Assembly (NCBI RefSeq): GCF_032397745.1
Contig: NZ_CP135921.1
Span: forward strand, 2,356,001-2,420,000
Direction of reading: 5' to 3'
Origin: Bradyrhizobium prioriisuperbiae
Lineage (GTDB): Bacteria > Pseudomonadota > Alphaproteobacteria > Rhizobiales > Xanthobacteraceae
Length of the DNA stretch: 64,000 bases
Shown: in pieces, positions 16,545-25,290 of the stretch
How the letters are laid out: every line of letters starts with the position of its first letter
How positions within the stretch are numbered: position 1 is the first letter of the stretch
Translations under genes and position numbers: made by a program
Notes under the pieces: model-generated
What the model was told of the DNA's origin: nothing
Seen by the model: only the letters and a program-made list of their open reading frames with translations
Database searches by the model: none

Positions 16545-17522
16545 ATGCGGTTGAAATTGGCATGGAAACTTTCCTGCGGACTCGCACTGGCCGCGCTTGG
16601 CCTTGCTGCACCGGCGAAGGCGCAGGAGTGGCCGGCGCGGAACGTGACCATCATCGTTCCGTTCACGGCAGGCGGCACGGCCGATCTGTTCGCCCGCCAT
16701 GTCGCCAATCACTTCCAGCAGAAGTTCGGCCATGCATTCCTGGTGGAGAACCGCGCCGGCGCCGGCGGCAATCTCGGTGCCGCCGCGGTCGCCAAGGCTT
16801 CGCCCGATGGCTACACGCTGCTGCTCGGCACCGTCAGCACCCACGCCATCAATCCCACGCTCTACAGCAAGCTGCCGTTCGATGCGGCGAAGGATTTCCA
16901 GCCGGTCAGCCTGATCGCGCGGCTGCCGAACATGCTGGTGGTGAATCCGAAAATTCCCGCCAAGACTGTCAGTGAGCTGATCACATATCTGAAGGCCAAT
17001 CCGGACAAGATCTCGTATGGCTCGTCCGGGGTCGGCACCTCGATCCATCTCGCCGCCGAGCTGTTCAAGATCAAGACCGGCACACAGATGACCCACGTGC
17101 CGTATCGCAGCTCCAACGAGATCATGCAGAATCTCACCGGCGGCCACATCGATGTCGCCTTCGACAACATCACTTTGGCATGGCCGCAGGCGAAGGCCGG
17201 CACGCTGCGGGCGCTGGCGGTCACCAGCGTAACGCGCAGCCCGACTGCGCCGGAGGTGCCGACCATGGCGGATACGCTGCCGGGCTTCGAGGCCACCTCG
17301 TGGCACGGCCTGTTCGCGCCGGCCGGAACCCCGCAACCGATCGTGGACAAGATGGTGGTCGAGATGAAGCGCCTGCTGGAAACGCCGGAGACCATCGCGA
17401 AGTTTACCGAGATCGGCGCTGTGCCGTCGCCGATGACGCCCGCCGAATTCACCACCTTCATCGCCAGCGAGCGAGAGAAGTGGGCGGAGGTGGTCAAGGC
17501 CTCCGGCGCCAGGGTGGATTGA
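16545..17522 (+). CDS. Tripartite tricarboxylate transporter substrate-binding protein (TctC/Bug family)
   Basis: A 325-residue periplasmic binding protein. The signal peptide covers about 1-26 (hydrophobic core LALAALGLAA, cleavage after AKA). Family motifs include IIVPFTAGGTADLFAR, VENRAGAGGNLGA and KASPDGYTLLLG in the N-terminal lobe, and HVPYRSSNEIMQNLTGG in the second. Bug proteins bind carboxylates or other small acids, usually for TctAB permeases; neither partner is next to it, so this is an orphan receptor here. Twin operator-like palindromes precede it and an intrinsic terminator follows. Confidence 0.93.
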   Translation: MRLKLAWKLSCGLALAALGLAAPAKAQEWPARNVTIIVPFTAGGTADLFARHVANHFQQKFGHAFLVENRAGAGGNLGAAAVAKASPDGYTLLLGTVSTHAINPTLYSKLPFDAAKDFQPVSLIARLPNMLVVNPKIPAKTVSELITYLKANPDKISYGSSGVGTSIHLAAELFKIKTGTQMTHVPYRSSNEIMQNLTGGHIDVAFDNITLAWPQAKAGTLRALAVTSVTRSPTAPEVPTMADTLPGFEATSWHGLFAPAGTPQPIVDKMVVEMKRLLETPETIAKFTEIGAVPSPMTPAEFTTFIASEREKWAEVVKASGARVD

Positions 17523-17562
17523 AAGCTGGTCGAAGCCAGCTTGACCCACGCTGCACGCGACG

Positions 17563-17596
17563 ACGGCCGCCACACGCATCGTGTGACGGCCGTTTT
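17563..17596 (+). terminator. Intrinsic terminator after the TctC-type receptor
   Basis: ACGGCCG-C-CACACG pairs with CGTGTG-A-CGGCCGT across a three-base loop, followed by TTTTC. It lies 40 bases after the stop codon of the receptor gene. Confidence 0.85.
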
Positions 17597-17945
17597 CATG
17601 CCGCCGTCGCCCGTACAGGGCGTGCGGCGATGCGGCCCAAGCATTACTCAATTGTAACATTCGCGAGCTAATTCAAAGAGCTATGATGGGGTGTCGGTGC
17701 GGCCGTAGTCTTGGGGATTGCGGTTGCGTCCGGGTTCCGATTGCAAGGCGTGCGCTTTCGCGCCATAGAACGGGTCCCGCCAGCGCGTCCCAGCGAAACG
17801 CAGATATCCGCGACATGTGGATACCGGTCGTGTCCCGGAAACGCAGGCGACTTAAACGAACAGGGTTGGCATATTTCGTGCTCGACCCGACCTGCAGGGC
17901 ATCGTGGCCCGCAGGAGTGACAGATGATTTTGGTTGTGACGCCGG
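17597..17945. other. Intergenic region without recognised gene
   Basis: About 350 bases between the terminator and the TerB-like gene. Open frames here translate to Arg/Cys-rich sequence with no family resemblance, and I find no RNA gene or strong palindrome. It presumably carries the promoter of the TerB-like gene. Confidence 0.5.
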
Positions 17946-18422
17946 ATGCTCGATAGACTGCGCCAGTTCATTTCCGATGTGGTGTCTCCCGCCGAGGGGA
18001 AGCGCCATTTCGACGACACCGATTATCGTCTGGCTGCGACGGCGCTGCTGATTCATGTCATTTCCATCGACGGTGAGCCGTCGGAAGCCGAAAAGAGCAA
18101 GCTGCACAGCCTGCTCGAATTGCGTTTCCAGCTCGATCCCGGCACCGCCGACCGGCTGATCGCGGATGCGACGCAGGTCGAGGGTGAGGCGGTCGATCTC
18201 TATCATTTCACCAGCCGCATCATGCGCTCCGTCAACGAAGAGGGACGGCTGCGCATCATCGAGATGATGTGGGAATTGGTTTATGCCGACGGGCGTGTCA
18301 GCGAGTTCGAAGAGAATGTGGTCTGGCGCGCCGCCGACCTGCTCGGCATCTCGTCGCGCGACCGTATCAATCTCAAGCACCGGGTGGCGGACGGCCGGCT
18401 GACGCCCGATGCCGCGTCATAA
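17946..18422 (+). CDS. TerB family protein
   Basis: A 158-residue helical protein with the TerB (tellurite-resistance B) fold. Two related halves carry acidic helix-loop segments: AATALLIHVISIDGEPSEAE (about 30-49) and MMWELVYADGRVSEFE (about 106-121), each with the Asp-Gly pattern seen in the metal-binding loops of TerB. There are no other ter genes nearby, so a role in tellurite resistance should not be assumed; stand-alone TerB proteins are common in this group. The start ATG at 17946 lacks a strong ribosome binding site. Confidence 0.8.
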   Translation: MLDRLRQFISDVVSPAEGKRHFDDTDYRLAATALLIHVISIDGEPSEAEKSKLHSLLELRFQLDPGTADRLIADATQVEGEAVDLYHFTSRIMRSVNEEGRLRIIEMMWELVYADGRVSEFEENVVWRAADLLGISSRDRINLKHRVADGRLTPDAAS

Positions 18423-18494
18423 TTGCCGTGCCCATTGTTGTCTCTCCGACCCTCGCCGCCCGTTTTTAAATCCAGCAAGTATTGAAGAGATGTC

Positions 18495-19271
18495 ATGGCC
18501 GAACGTGTGACATTGATTACCGGTGCATCGACCGGGATCGGCGCGGAGCTCGCGCGGATTTTCGCGGCCAATGATCATCGGGTCGTGCTGGTGGCGCGGC
18601 GCGCCGACAAATTGAGTGCGCTTGCGGACGAGATCGCCAATGGCGGCGGTGCGCCGCCGATCGTGATCGCCTGCGATCTCGAGCGCGCCGATTCCTGCGA
18701 CATCATCGCCGGCGCGCTGTCGGCGCAGAATGTCGAGGTCGAGTTCGTGGTCAACAATGCAGGCTTCGGCCTGCTCGGCGAAGCCTGCGAGCTCGATCGC
18801 GGCGCCCAGATCGGCATGATCGACGTCAATGTGCGCGCGCTGACCGATCTGTCGCTGCGGTTTTCGGAGAGCGTGATTCGCCACACCGGCGGCATTCTCA
18901 ATGTGGCGTCGATCGGCAGCTACCTGCCGGGGCCGCACATGGCGGTGTATTACGCCAGCAAGGCCTATGTGCTGTCGTTCACCGAAGCGCTGCACCAGGA
19001 ATTGCGCCCCAAGGGCGTGCGGGTGACGGCGTTGTGCCCGGGACCGGTGCCGACCGAGTTTCAACGGCGCGCCGGCGTCGAGCCCGGATTCGATTCGCGC
19101 CTTCTGAGCATCTCCGCGGCGGCGGTGGCGCTGGCCGGCTATCGCGGCCTGATGGCCGGCAAACGCGTGGTGCTGCCGGGGCTGGCCATGAAGCTGATCC
19201 CGCTGGCGCTGCGGCTCGCGCCGCGCCCCATCGTGCTCGGCGCCGCCAGCAGCATCCAGCGCAAGCGCTGA
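18495..19271 (+). CDS. Short-chain dehydrogenase/reductase
   Basis: A 258-residue classical-type SDR. The cofactor motif GASTGIG lies at residues 10-16, NNAG in the VVNNAGFGLLG segment near 90, and the catalytic pair as Tyr152 and Lys156 in VYYASKAY, with Ser near 138. The sequence after residue 180 (CPGPVPTEFQRRAG) is typical of the DltE-like or YqjQ-like group (COG0300). An Arg at the end of the second strand suggests NADP preference. The substrate is unknown. It stands alone, with a dispersed repeat immediately downstream. Confidence 0.92.
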   Translation: MAERVTLITGASTGIGAELARIFAANDHRVVLVARRADKLSALADEIANGGGAPPIVIACDLERADSCDIIAGALSAQNVEVEFVVNNAGFGLLGEACELDRGAQIGMIDVNVRALTDLSLRFSESVIRHTGGILNVASIGSYLPGPHMAVYYASKAYVLSFTEALHQELRPKGVRVTALCPGPVPTEFQRRAGVEPGFDSRLLSISAAAVALAGYRGLMAGKRVVLPGLAMKLIPLALRLAPRPIVLGAASSIQRKR

Positions 19272-19292
19272 CGGCTGGCTTTCCGCCTAGGT

Positions 19293-19337
19293 GCATGATC
19301 CGGAAAAGTGGGTACCGGTTTTCCGAAAAGATCATGC
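19293..19337. repeat. Dispersed intergenic palindrome (GCATGATC ... GATCATGC)
   Basis: The outer arms GCATGATC and GATCATGC enclose the inner GGAAAAGTGGGTACCGGTTTTCC, a nested palindrome. From memory this 45-base element is very common between genes of Bradyrhizobium, Rhizobium and relatives. It follows the SDR gene and could terminate transcription in either direction. The 220 bases after it are AT-rich and contain no gene that I can support. Confidence 0.85.
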
Positions 19338-19561
19338 CTAATTAAAAAAGCCCAGGTCGCTGGTGCATAAATGGTCGAAGCCTCATTTCGAGGCAGCAGC
19401 TGCTTAATAAAAACATTCCAAGTTTGGTAATAAATTCGGTAGTAATATTCCGTGGTTTCGATTTTAAAAGAATATCGATGTCGTCGCAGGCCGATCGGAT
19501 CAAGGCAGCTTTAGCCTCTCGTCTCGCTCCTCGATTTTGCCAGGGAGTGCCGCCGACCGGC

Positions 19562-20317
19562 ATGTCCGCGCCACAGCGCCCCATTCTCGTCATTCTGCAC
19601 CAGGAAACCTCGACCCCCGGACGCGTCGGCAATGCCCTGCGCGCGCGGGGTTATGCCCTCGACATCCGCCGGCCCCGGTTCGGCGATCCGCTGCCGGACA
19701 CCCTGGCGAATCATGCCGGCGTGGTGATGTTCGGCGGCCCGATGAGCGCCAACGACAGCGACGATTTCGTCCGCCAGGAAATCGACTGGCTCGCCGTGCC
19801 GCTGCGCGAACGCCGCCCGTTTCTTGGCATTTGCCTCGGCGCGCAGATGCTGGCGCGCCAGCTCGGCGCCCGTGTTGACGCGCACCCGGAGGGGCGGGTC
19901 GAAGTCGGCTACTACGCCATCCGCCCCACCGGCGCTGGCCGCACGGTGTGTGGCGAATGGCCCGGTCACGTCTATCAATGGCATCGCGAGGGCTTCGATC
20001 TGCCGTCCGGATGCGAGCTGCTGGCCGAAGGCGATGACTTCCCGGTGCAGGCGTTCCGCTCCGGCACTTGTTTCGGCGTGCAGTTCCACCCCGACGTCAC
20101 CACCGCGATGATGCACCGCTGGACCACCCGCGGCCACGAACGTTTGGCTTCGCCCGGCGCCCGCGTCCGTGCCGACCATTTCACCTCCCGCGCCGTCCAC
20201 GACGTGATGGAGCGCGCCTGGCTGGATGCGTTCCTGGGCTGCTGGCTGCGCCAGAACGACGAGTCCGAGCCGGCCTTCAATCCCGCGTCGGCCCCATTGC
20301 TGGTCGCGGCCGAATAG
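19562..20317 (+). CDS. Class I glutamine amidotransferase-like protein
   Basis: A 251-residue protein of the GMP-synthase-like amidotransferase group (COG0518). The nucleophile elbow FLGICLGAQ has Cys91, and VQFHPDV has His176. The triad acid expected two residues after this His is Glu in most members, but Asp178 is seen here. Such enzymes usually hydrolyse glutamine for a synthase or remove gamma-glutamyl groups; the partner is unknown. The start MSAPQRPILVILHQ at 19562 is preferred because the strand that begins the fold follows directly. An ATG at 19478 in the same frame is an alternative. The C-terminal 60 residues are an extra helical tail. Confidence 0.85.
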   Translation: MSAPQRPILVILHQETSTPGRVGNALRARGYALDIRRPRFGDPLPDTLANHAGVVMFGGPMSANDSDDFVRQEIDWLAVPLRERRPFLGICLGAQMLARQLGARVDAHPEGRVEVGYYAIRPTGAGRTVCGEWPGHVYQWHREGFDLPSGCELLAEGDDFPVQAFRSGTCFGVQFHPDVTTAMMHRWTTRGHERLASPGARVRADHFTSRAVHDVMERAWLDAFLGCWLRQNDESEPAFNPASAPLLVAAE

Positions 20318-20349
20318 CCGCCCGTTTTCACACCCGGTCTACGCCCCAA

Positions 20350-20376
20350 CTGACGGCCCGCTGACGCGGGCTGCCT
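20350..20376 (+). promoter_or_regulatory. Shared upstream element, copy C
   Basis: CTGACGGCCCGCTGACGCGG, followed by GCTGCCTAGC, resembles the elements at 12819 and 14056. It lies about 50 bases before the methyltransferase start at 20425, a normal promoter distance. Confidence 0.4.
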
Positions 20377-20424
20377 AGCTTCGCGCCCACCACGGCGAAT
20401 CACGCCGGACAGGGAGTGCGAAGC

Positions 20425-21486
20425 ATGAGTGGAGTGAACGAGACCAAGCTCAATCAGCTGGTCGGGCAGATGCTGTCGGATCTGGGCGGTGCGTCGAGCA
20501 TCGCGATGGTGCGGATCGGCGATGCGCTGGGACTTTATGAAACGCTCAAGACCAGGGGGCCGCTGACCTGCGCGCAGCTCGCCCGCGCGACCGATGTCAA
20601 CGAGCGCTATCTGCGCGAATGGCTGTCGCATCAGGCCGCGTCCAACTATCTGACCTATGATCCGGCGGCGGATACGTTCTCGTTGCAGCCGGAACAGGCC
20701 ATGGTGTTCGCAACCCCCGACAGCCCCGTCAACATGATGGGCGCGTTCGATACGGCCGCGGCCATGCTGGACAACCAGTCCAAGGTGCAGGCGGCGTTCA
20801 AGACCGGGGCCGGGGTGGCCTGGGGCCATCAGGCCGGCTGTCTGTTCTGCGCCGTGGCCCGGTTTTTCCGGCCGAGCTATCACAACAATCTCGTCAGTCA
20901 GTGGCTGCCGGCGCTCGACGGCGTGGTGAAGAGGCTCGAGCAGGGTATCAAGGTCGCCGATATCGGTTGCGGACACGGCTGGTCCACGGTGCTGATGGCC
21001 AAGGCGTTCCCGAAGTCGCTGTTCGTCGGCTACGATTTCCATCCCGATTCGATTGCCGATGCACGGGCGCATGCTGAAGCCCATGGCGTGTCGGCCAATA
21101 CGCGTTTCGCGGTGGGCCTGGCGAAAGACTATCCCGGCAACGACTACGACCTCGTCACCTGCTTCGATTGCCTGCACGACATGGGCGATCCGGCGGGCGC
21201 CGCGACCCATATCAAGCAATCGCTGAAGCCTGACGGGACCTGGATGATCGTCGAACCGATGGCCGGCGATCGCCTTGAACAAAATCTGAATCCGGTCGGC
21301 CGCCTGTATTACGCGGCCTCGACCATGATCTGCGTGCCGACCTCGCTGTCGCAGGAGGTCGGCGCTGCACTCGGCGCACAGGCCGGCGAAGCCAGACTGC
21401 GCGAGGTGATCACCGCGGGTGGTTTCCGCAGCGTTCGCCGGGCCTGCGAGACGCCGTTCAACATGATCCTGGAAGCCCGGCCGTAG
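20425..21486 (+). CDS. SAM-dependent methyltransferase with N-terminal winged helix
   Basis: A 353-residue two-domain protein. The N-terminal 90 residues form a winged-helix dimerisation domain (LGLYETLKTRGPLTCAQLAR, then YLREWL). The catalytic domain starts near 170 with VADIGCGHGWS (Asp179 to Ser185). Acidic loop residues in YDFHPDS and the TCFDCLHDMGDP segment complete the SAM site. The layout matches the Rv2258c-like / O-methyltransferase-type group acting on small molecules; the substrate is unknown. AGGGAG lies eight bases before the ATG at 20425. A strong hairpin follows the stop. Confidence 0.88.
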   Translation: MSGVNETKLNQLVGQMLSDLGGASSIAMVRIGDALGLYETLKTRGPLTCAQLARATDVNERYLREWLSHQAASNYLTYDPAADTFSLQPEQAMVFATPDSPVNMMGAFDTAAAMLDNQSKVQAAFKTGAGVAWGHQAGCLFCAVARFFRPSYHNNLVSQWLPALDGVVKRLEQGIKVADIGCGHGWSTVLMAKAFPKSLFVGYDFHPDSIADARAHAEAHGVSANTRFAVGLAKDYPGNDYDLVTCFDCLHDMGDPAGAATHIKQSLKPDGTWMIVEPMAGDRLEQNLNPVGRLYYAASTMICVPTSLSQEVGAALGAQAGEARLREVITAGGFRSVRRACETPFNMILEARP

Positions 21487-21512
21487 GTCCCTCTGGACAG
21501 TTCGCGATCCGC

Positions 21513-21540
21513 GCCCAGCGCCCCGGTTGGGGCGCTGGGC
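21513..21540 (+). terminator. Hairpin after the methyltransferase gene
   Basis: GCCCAGCGCCCC and GGGGCGCTGGGC are perfectly complementary 12-base arms around a GGTT loop. The hairpin begins 26 bases after the stop codon. No T tract follows, so it may be a weak or factor-assisted terminator. Confidence 0.6.
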
Positions 21541-21583
21541 TCACGCGGGCCGGTTGGGTTCGATCCATAAATCGGAGAATTGA

Positions 21584-21891
21584 ATGAGAGCGGTGTTATG
21601 CGGCGAGTTTACGGGTCCCGACAAACTGTGGATTGTCCGACCGGATATGCGGGGCTTGGCGCGCACCATCTCGGGATGACCGGAGAGGAAGCGATCCTGC
21701 TGGGGCGGATGGCGGCGCAGGTGTTCGGGCGCCCTAAACCAGGCGATCACTGTGTCGTCACGGCCTGGCTAACGGCAAGGGCCGGCCGCAAGGTGCTTGC
21801 CGACAGCGCGCTGCTGGGACCGGGAGGAGAGGTCCTCGCGGTCGCATAGGCAACGTGGGTCGTGGTCGACCCAAAGATCCAGCAGGGCTGA
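21584..21891 (+). pseudogene. Thioesterase-like (hotdog fold) gene remnant
   Basis: Two frames must be joined to read a plausible protein. From the ATG at 21584 the first frame gives RAVLCGEFTGPDKL. After a one-base shift near 21622-21630 the second frame continues with DCPTGYAGLG and, later, VLADSALLGPGGEVLAVA. That frame meets TAG at 21847-21849 and then goes on as ATWVVVDPKIQQG to TGA at 21889. The pattern GEVLAVA-x-ATW is typical of PaaI-like acyl-CoA thioesterases, where x is usually Arg, Lys or Gln, so the TAG probably replaced CAG. At about 100 codons it is also shorter than a full hotdog protein. The family assignment is moderate. Confidence 0.55.
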
Positions 21892-21911
21892 CGGCGGCAA
21901 AGCGTTCGCTC

Positions 21912-23132
21912 TCAGAGCTTCGGTGGATCGAGCCGGGTGCAGCCGCCGTCGGCCACCGGGCGCATGATGTCCTCGGCTTTGACCTTGCCCTTGATCTTCA
22001 GAAGATCCCATCCGCTGTTGACCTCGGCTGGCGCCTTTACCTCGGCAAGCCACATGTCGTTCATCAACCGGCCGTCCTCGCGCACGCGCGCGCCGGGGGC
22101 GAAGAAGTCATCCACCGGCATCGCCTTCATCTTGCGCATCACGGTGAGCCCATCGGTGTCGTTGGCCGCCTCCACCGCGCGCAGATAATGACGTACGGCG
22201 CTGTAGACGCCGGCCTGCGCCTGGGTCGGCATCTTGCCGCCGTGCTTGGCGGCGAAGCGCTTGCCGAAGGCGCGGCTGGCGTCGTCATTGTCCCAGTAAT
22301 AACCGGTCAGATACTGCACGCCCTGGGTGGCCTGCGGGCCCAGCGCATGCACCGAGGTCAGATAGAAAATCAGCACCGCCAGTTTCTGCTTGCCTTCACC
22401 GATCTGGAATTCACGGGCCTGCTTGATGTTGGTGACGGTGTCGCCGGAGGCATTGGCGAGTGCGATCACCTTGGCGCCGGAGGACTGCGCCTGCAGCAGG
22501 AACGACGAGAAATCCATGGTGCCGACCGGATGGCGGACAGCGCCGAGCACCTTGCCGCCCGCCGCCGTCACCACCTTGGAGACCTCGGCCTGCATCGCAT
22601 GGCCGAAGGCGTAGTCGGCGGTGATGAAGAACCAGGTGTCGCCGCCCTGCTGCACAACTGCTTTGGCGATGCCCTGGGCCAGCGAGTAGGTGTCGTACAG
22701 CCACATCGCACCGGTGGGCGAACACGCCTTGCCGAACACATCGGCGGTGGCGGAGCCGACATGGACCAGAACCTTGCCGCGTTCGCGCGACAGCTCCTGC
22801 ACCGCGAGCGAGATCGCGGAATTGCCGATGTCGAAAATCGCGTCGACGCCCTGCTGGTCATAGAGATTGCGCGCCAGCGTCACGCCGATGTCGGTCTTGT
22901 TCTGATGATCGGGCCCGAGCAGCACCACCGGTTGCCCACGCACCTTGCCGCCGGCGTCGTCGATCGCCAGTTGCGCAGCGGCAAGACTGCCGACGCCGCC
23001 CGCGTCCGAGAATACCGAGCTCTTGTCATTGAGGACGGCGACGGTCACCGCCTTGCTCACGGGGTCGGCAGTGGCCGACGCCATCGGCGTCAGCGCAAGG
23101 CAGGCGAAAATCAAGCCGGCGTCGAGCTTCAT
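21912..23132 (-). CDS. Periplasmic ligand-binding protein, branched-chain amino acid ABC type
   Basis: A 406-residue receptor of the Peripla_BP_6 (LivJ/AmiC-like) fold. It has a signal peptide ending near ASA in LALTPMASATADP. VTVAVLNDKSSVFSDAGG then starts the first lobe, and later the family segments FDIGNSAISLAVQ and WFFITADYAFGHAM appear. It probably binds an amide, amino acid or aromatic acid for an ABC importer, but no permease or ATPase gene is adjacent. The ATG at 23132 is chosen because GAGGAAAACC precedes it and the signal peptide starts there; the open frame upstream is not conserved-looking. Confidence 0.9.
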   Translation of the reverse strand: MKLDAGLIFACLALTPMASATADPVSKAVTVAVLNDKSSVFSDAGGVGSLAAAQLAIDDAGGKVRGQPVVLLGPDHQNKTDIGVTLARNLYDQQGVDAIFDIGNSAISLAVQELSRERGKVLVHVGSATADVFGKACSPTGAMWLYDTYSLAQGIAKAVVQQGGDTWFFITADYAFGHAMQAEVSKVVTAAGGKVLGAVRHPVGTMDFSSFLLQAQSSGAKVIALANASGDTVTNIKQAREFQIGEGKQKLAVLIFYLTSVHALGPQATQGVQYLTGYYWDNDDASRAFGKRFAAKHGGKMPTQAQAGVYSAVRHYLRAVEAANDTDGLTVMRKMKAMPVDDFFAPGARVREDGRLMNDMWLAEVKAPAEVNSGWDLLKIKGKVKAEDIMRPVADGGCTRLDPPKL

Positions 23133-23349
23133 GGTTTTCCTCGCGATGTCTTTTGTTGGTTTGCGATCGGCCTCTTTGGGCCGCCGTGGGCGCCGATGGT
23201 CGCACCTCGCGCGCACGCAGACTTGTGTTTAGGCCTCGCGCTGACGTTGATGTCGTGGCGCGGAAACGGGCTGCGTGGGACAGCTCCCCGACGAACAGGG
23301 GGGCGCTATCGACGGACTGAGCCTGGATTGGACGAGCTTGGGTGCGGGG

Positions 23350-23425
23350 TGGTGGAGCCGAGGGGAATCGAACCCCTGACCTCCTCATTGCGAACGAGGC
23401 GCTCTCCCATCTGAGCTACGGCCCC
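23350..23425 (-). tRNA. tRNA-Ala (anticodon CGC)
   Basis: Read on the minus strand, the acceptor stem GGGGCCG pairs with CGGCTCC (one G-T pair), followed by A and an encoded CCA. The anticodon loop is TTCGCAA with CGC (plus-strand positions 23390-23392) in a CCTCG/TGAGG stem, and the T arm reads GGTTCGATTCC. Reads alanine codon GCG. The 290 bases between this gene and yggT show no other gene. Confidence 0.97.
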
Positions 23426-23717
23426 CCGCGTCCGGGGGTGAAACCCGCCGAACAAGCGCGCCATTTACAATCCCGGCCCGCGCCAAGTCAATTGCCAAGT
23501 CAACCGTCAAGTCAGGGACATGTAAGGCAATGCGGCCGCTGATTTATCGGCCTTTTACGGCAACGTCCCTTGTTCCGCAGGGGGCGAACCAGTAATTTAG
23601 CCACATGAGCCTAGCCAGGCCTTCTGGGTGGGCATACATCCGGCAAAGACGACAAAGTCGGCCGATTTTCGATACCCACCCGTCCCCTATCCGCGATCCG
23701 CACGAGCCAGATCATTC

Positions 23718-24008
23718 ATGCGCCCAATCCTCGCTATCATCGTCATCATACTTGATCTCTATAAGTATTTGCTGATCGCTGCGGCGGTGCTGTCGTGGCT
23801 GGTTGCATTCCAGGTTGTGAATACTCGCAACCAGTTCATCTCGATGATTTCGGAGTTTCTCTATCGGATCACGGAGCCGGTGCTTCGGCCGATCCGCAGG
23901 TGGATGCCGGATCTTGGCGGCCTCGATATTTCGCCGATCATCCTGATTTTGCTCATCTTGCTCATCCAGATGTATATCACCGATTACATCGTCCCTAACG
24001 TACCCTGA
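23718..24008 (+). CDS. yggT: YggT family membrane protein
   Basis: A 96-residue protein with two hydrophobic segments (about 3-28 and 70-94). Between them lies the conserved ITEPVLRPIRRWMPDLGGLDISPI region of the YggT family, split by a turn after RRW. YggT proteins are linked to osmotic stress and cell division in several bacteria, but the molecular role is unsettled. In alphaproteobacteria yggT, a DUF167 gene and folD often form a run, as here. The ATG at 23718 is preferred over upstream codons because the hydrophobic N-terminus starts there. Confidence 0.9.
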   Translation: MRPILAIIVIILDLYKYLLIAAAVLSWLVAFQVVNTRNQFISMISEFLYRITEPVLRPIRRWMPDLGGLDISPIILILLILLIQMYITDYIVPNVP

Positions 24009-24023
24009 GGATTGGCGCCCGTG

Positions 24024-24386
24024 ATGGCGCCGATCCCGCCGCCATCCCGGGTTCCTTCGTTCTTGGTTCCCTGGCGCGTGACCGATGGAGGCGTCCTGCT
24101 GGCAGTGCGCGTGACGCCGCGTGGCGGCCGCGATGCGCTCGACGGCACGGACGTGATGTCCGACGGTCGCGCGGTGCTCAAGCTCAGGGTGCGTGCGGCG
24201 CCTGACGACGGCGAAGCCAACGCAGCCGTCATCAAGCTGTTGGCCGCGGAATTGAAGCTGCGGCGGAGCGACATCGATATTTCAGCGGGAGCGACCGCGC
24301 GCGTGAAGCAGGTTCTGCTCCGCGGCGACCCGCGGCAACTGACGGCCCTGCTGCAGGAGCGGTGCGGCCCAATTGGCGAGGACTGA
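24024..24386 (+). CDS. DUF167 (YggU) family protein
   Basis: A 120-residue small alpha/beta protein. The family signature is clear: [14 protein letters not shown] (about 29-42), [23 protein letters not shown] across about 56-79, and the Lys/Arg-Val-K pattern [10 protein letters not shown] near 96-105. The molecular function of DUF167 proteins is unknown. GTG at 24021 and ATG at 24024 are nearly equivalent starts. The gene begins 15 bases after yggT and ends four bases before folD, suggesting one transcript. Confidence 0.9.
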   Translation: MAPIPPPSRVPSFLVPWRVTDGGVLLAVRVTPRGGRDALDGTDVMSDGRAVLKLRVRAAPDDGEANAAVIKLLAAELKLRRSDIDISAGATARVKQVLLRGDPRQLTALLQERCGPIGED

Positions 24387-24390
24387 GGTT

Positions 24391-25275
24391 ATGACGGCAG
24401 CCATCATCGACGGCAAGATCATCGCGGCGGATCTGCGCGCGCGGGTCGCGCAGGAGGTCGCGCGGGTGCAGCGCGATCACGCTCTGACGCCGGGCCTGGC
24501 GGTGGTGCTGGTCGGCAGCGATCCCGCCAGCGAAGTGTATGTGCGCAGCAAGGCCAAGCAGACCCGCGCCGCCGGCATGGCCTCGTTTGAACACGCGTTG
24601 CCCGCGGATGTTGCGGAAGCCGATCTGCTGGCCCTGGTCGCCAGGCTCAATGCCGATCCCGCCGTGCACGGCATCCTGGTTCAGTTGCCGCTGCCGAAAT
24701 CGATCGACAGCCAGAAGGTGATCGCGGCCATCGATCCGGCCAAGGATGTCGACGGGCTTAACCCGTTCAATGCCGGGCGCCTCGCGAGCGGTTTCAACGC
24801 GCTGACGCCGTGCACGCCACTGGGCTGCATCATCCTCACCAAGACCGTGCACGCCTCGCTTGAGGGCATGAATGCCATTGTGATCGGGCGCTCCAACCTG
24901 GTGGGACGGCCGCTGGTGCAGTTACTGCTGAACGAGAACGCCACGGTGACCATCGCCCATTCGCGCTCGCGCGACCTGCCGCAGCTGTGCCGGCAGGCCG
25001 ATCTGGTCTATGCGGCTGTCGGCCGACCGGAAATGGTGCGCGGCGACTGGATCAAGCCGGGCGCGGTGGTGATCGATGTCGGCATCAACCGGATTCCCGG
25101 CGCCGACGGCAAGAACCGCCTGGTCGGCGACGTGGCCTATGACGAGGCGCTGCAAGTGGCAGGCGCCATCACGCCTGTGCCCGGGGGTGTCGGCCAAATG
25201 ACGGTGGCTTGCCTGCTGGTGAATACGGTGCGCGCGGCCTGCGCGATCAAAGGCTTGCCGGCGCCGGCGGTGTAA
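24391..25275 (+). CDS. folD: Methylenetetrahydrofolate dehydrogenase / methenyltetrahydrofolate cyclohydrolase
   Basis: FolD interconverts 5,10-methylene-, 5,10-methenyl- and 10-formyl-tetrahydrofolate in the cytosol. The 294-residue protein has the catalytic Tyr50-x3-Lys54 in [14 protein letters not shown] near 100, [14 protein letters not shown], the NADP-binding [14 protein letters not shown], and the C-terminal [12 protein letters not shown]. All expected motifs are present and length is normal. The ATG at 24391 follows GAGG by a short spacer and sits four bases after the DUF167 stop. A convergent peptidase gene ends 15 bases downstream. Confidence 0.98.
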   Translation: MTAAIIDGKIIAADLRARVAQEVARVQRDHALTPGLAVVLVGSDPASEVYVRSKAKQTRAAGMASFEHALPADVAEADLLALVARLNADPAVHGILVQLPLPKSIDSQKVIAAIDPAKDVDGLNPFNAGRLASGFNALTPCTPLGCIILTKTVHASLEGMNAIVIGRSNLVGRPLVQLLLNENATVTIAHSRSRDLPQLCRQADLVYAAVGRPEMVRGDWIKPGAVVIDVGINRIPGADGKNRLVGDVAYDEALQVAGAITPVPGGVGQMTVACLLVNTVRAACAIKGLPAPAV

Positions 25276-25290
25276 GACCCTAAGTCAATC

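Noticed and set aside
17946..18422. Tellurite resistance locus
   Set aside because: Only one TerB-like gene is present, without terA, terC, terD or terZ partners.
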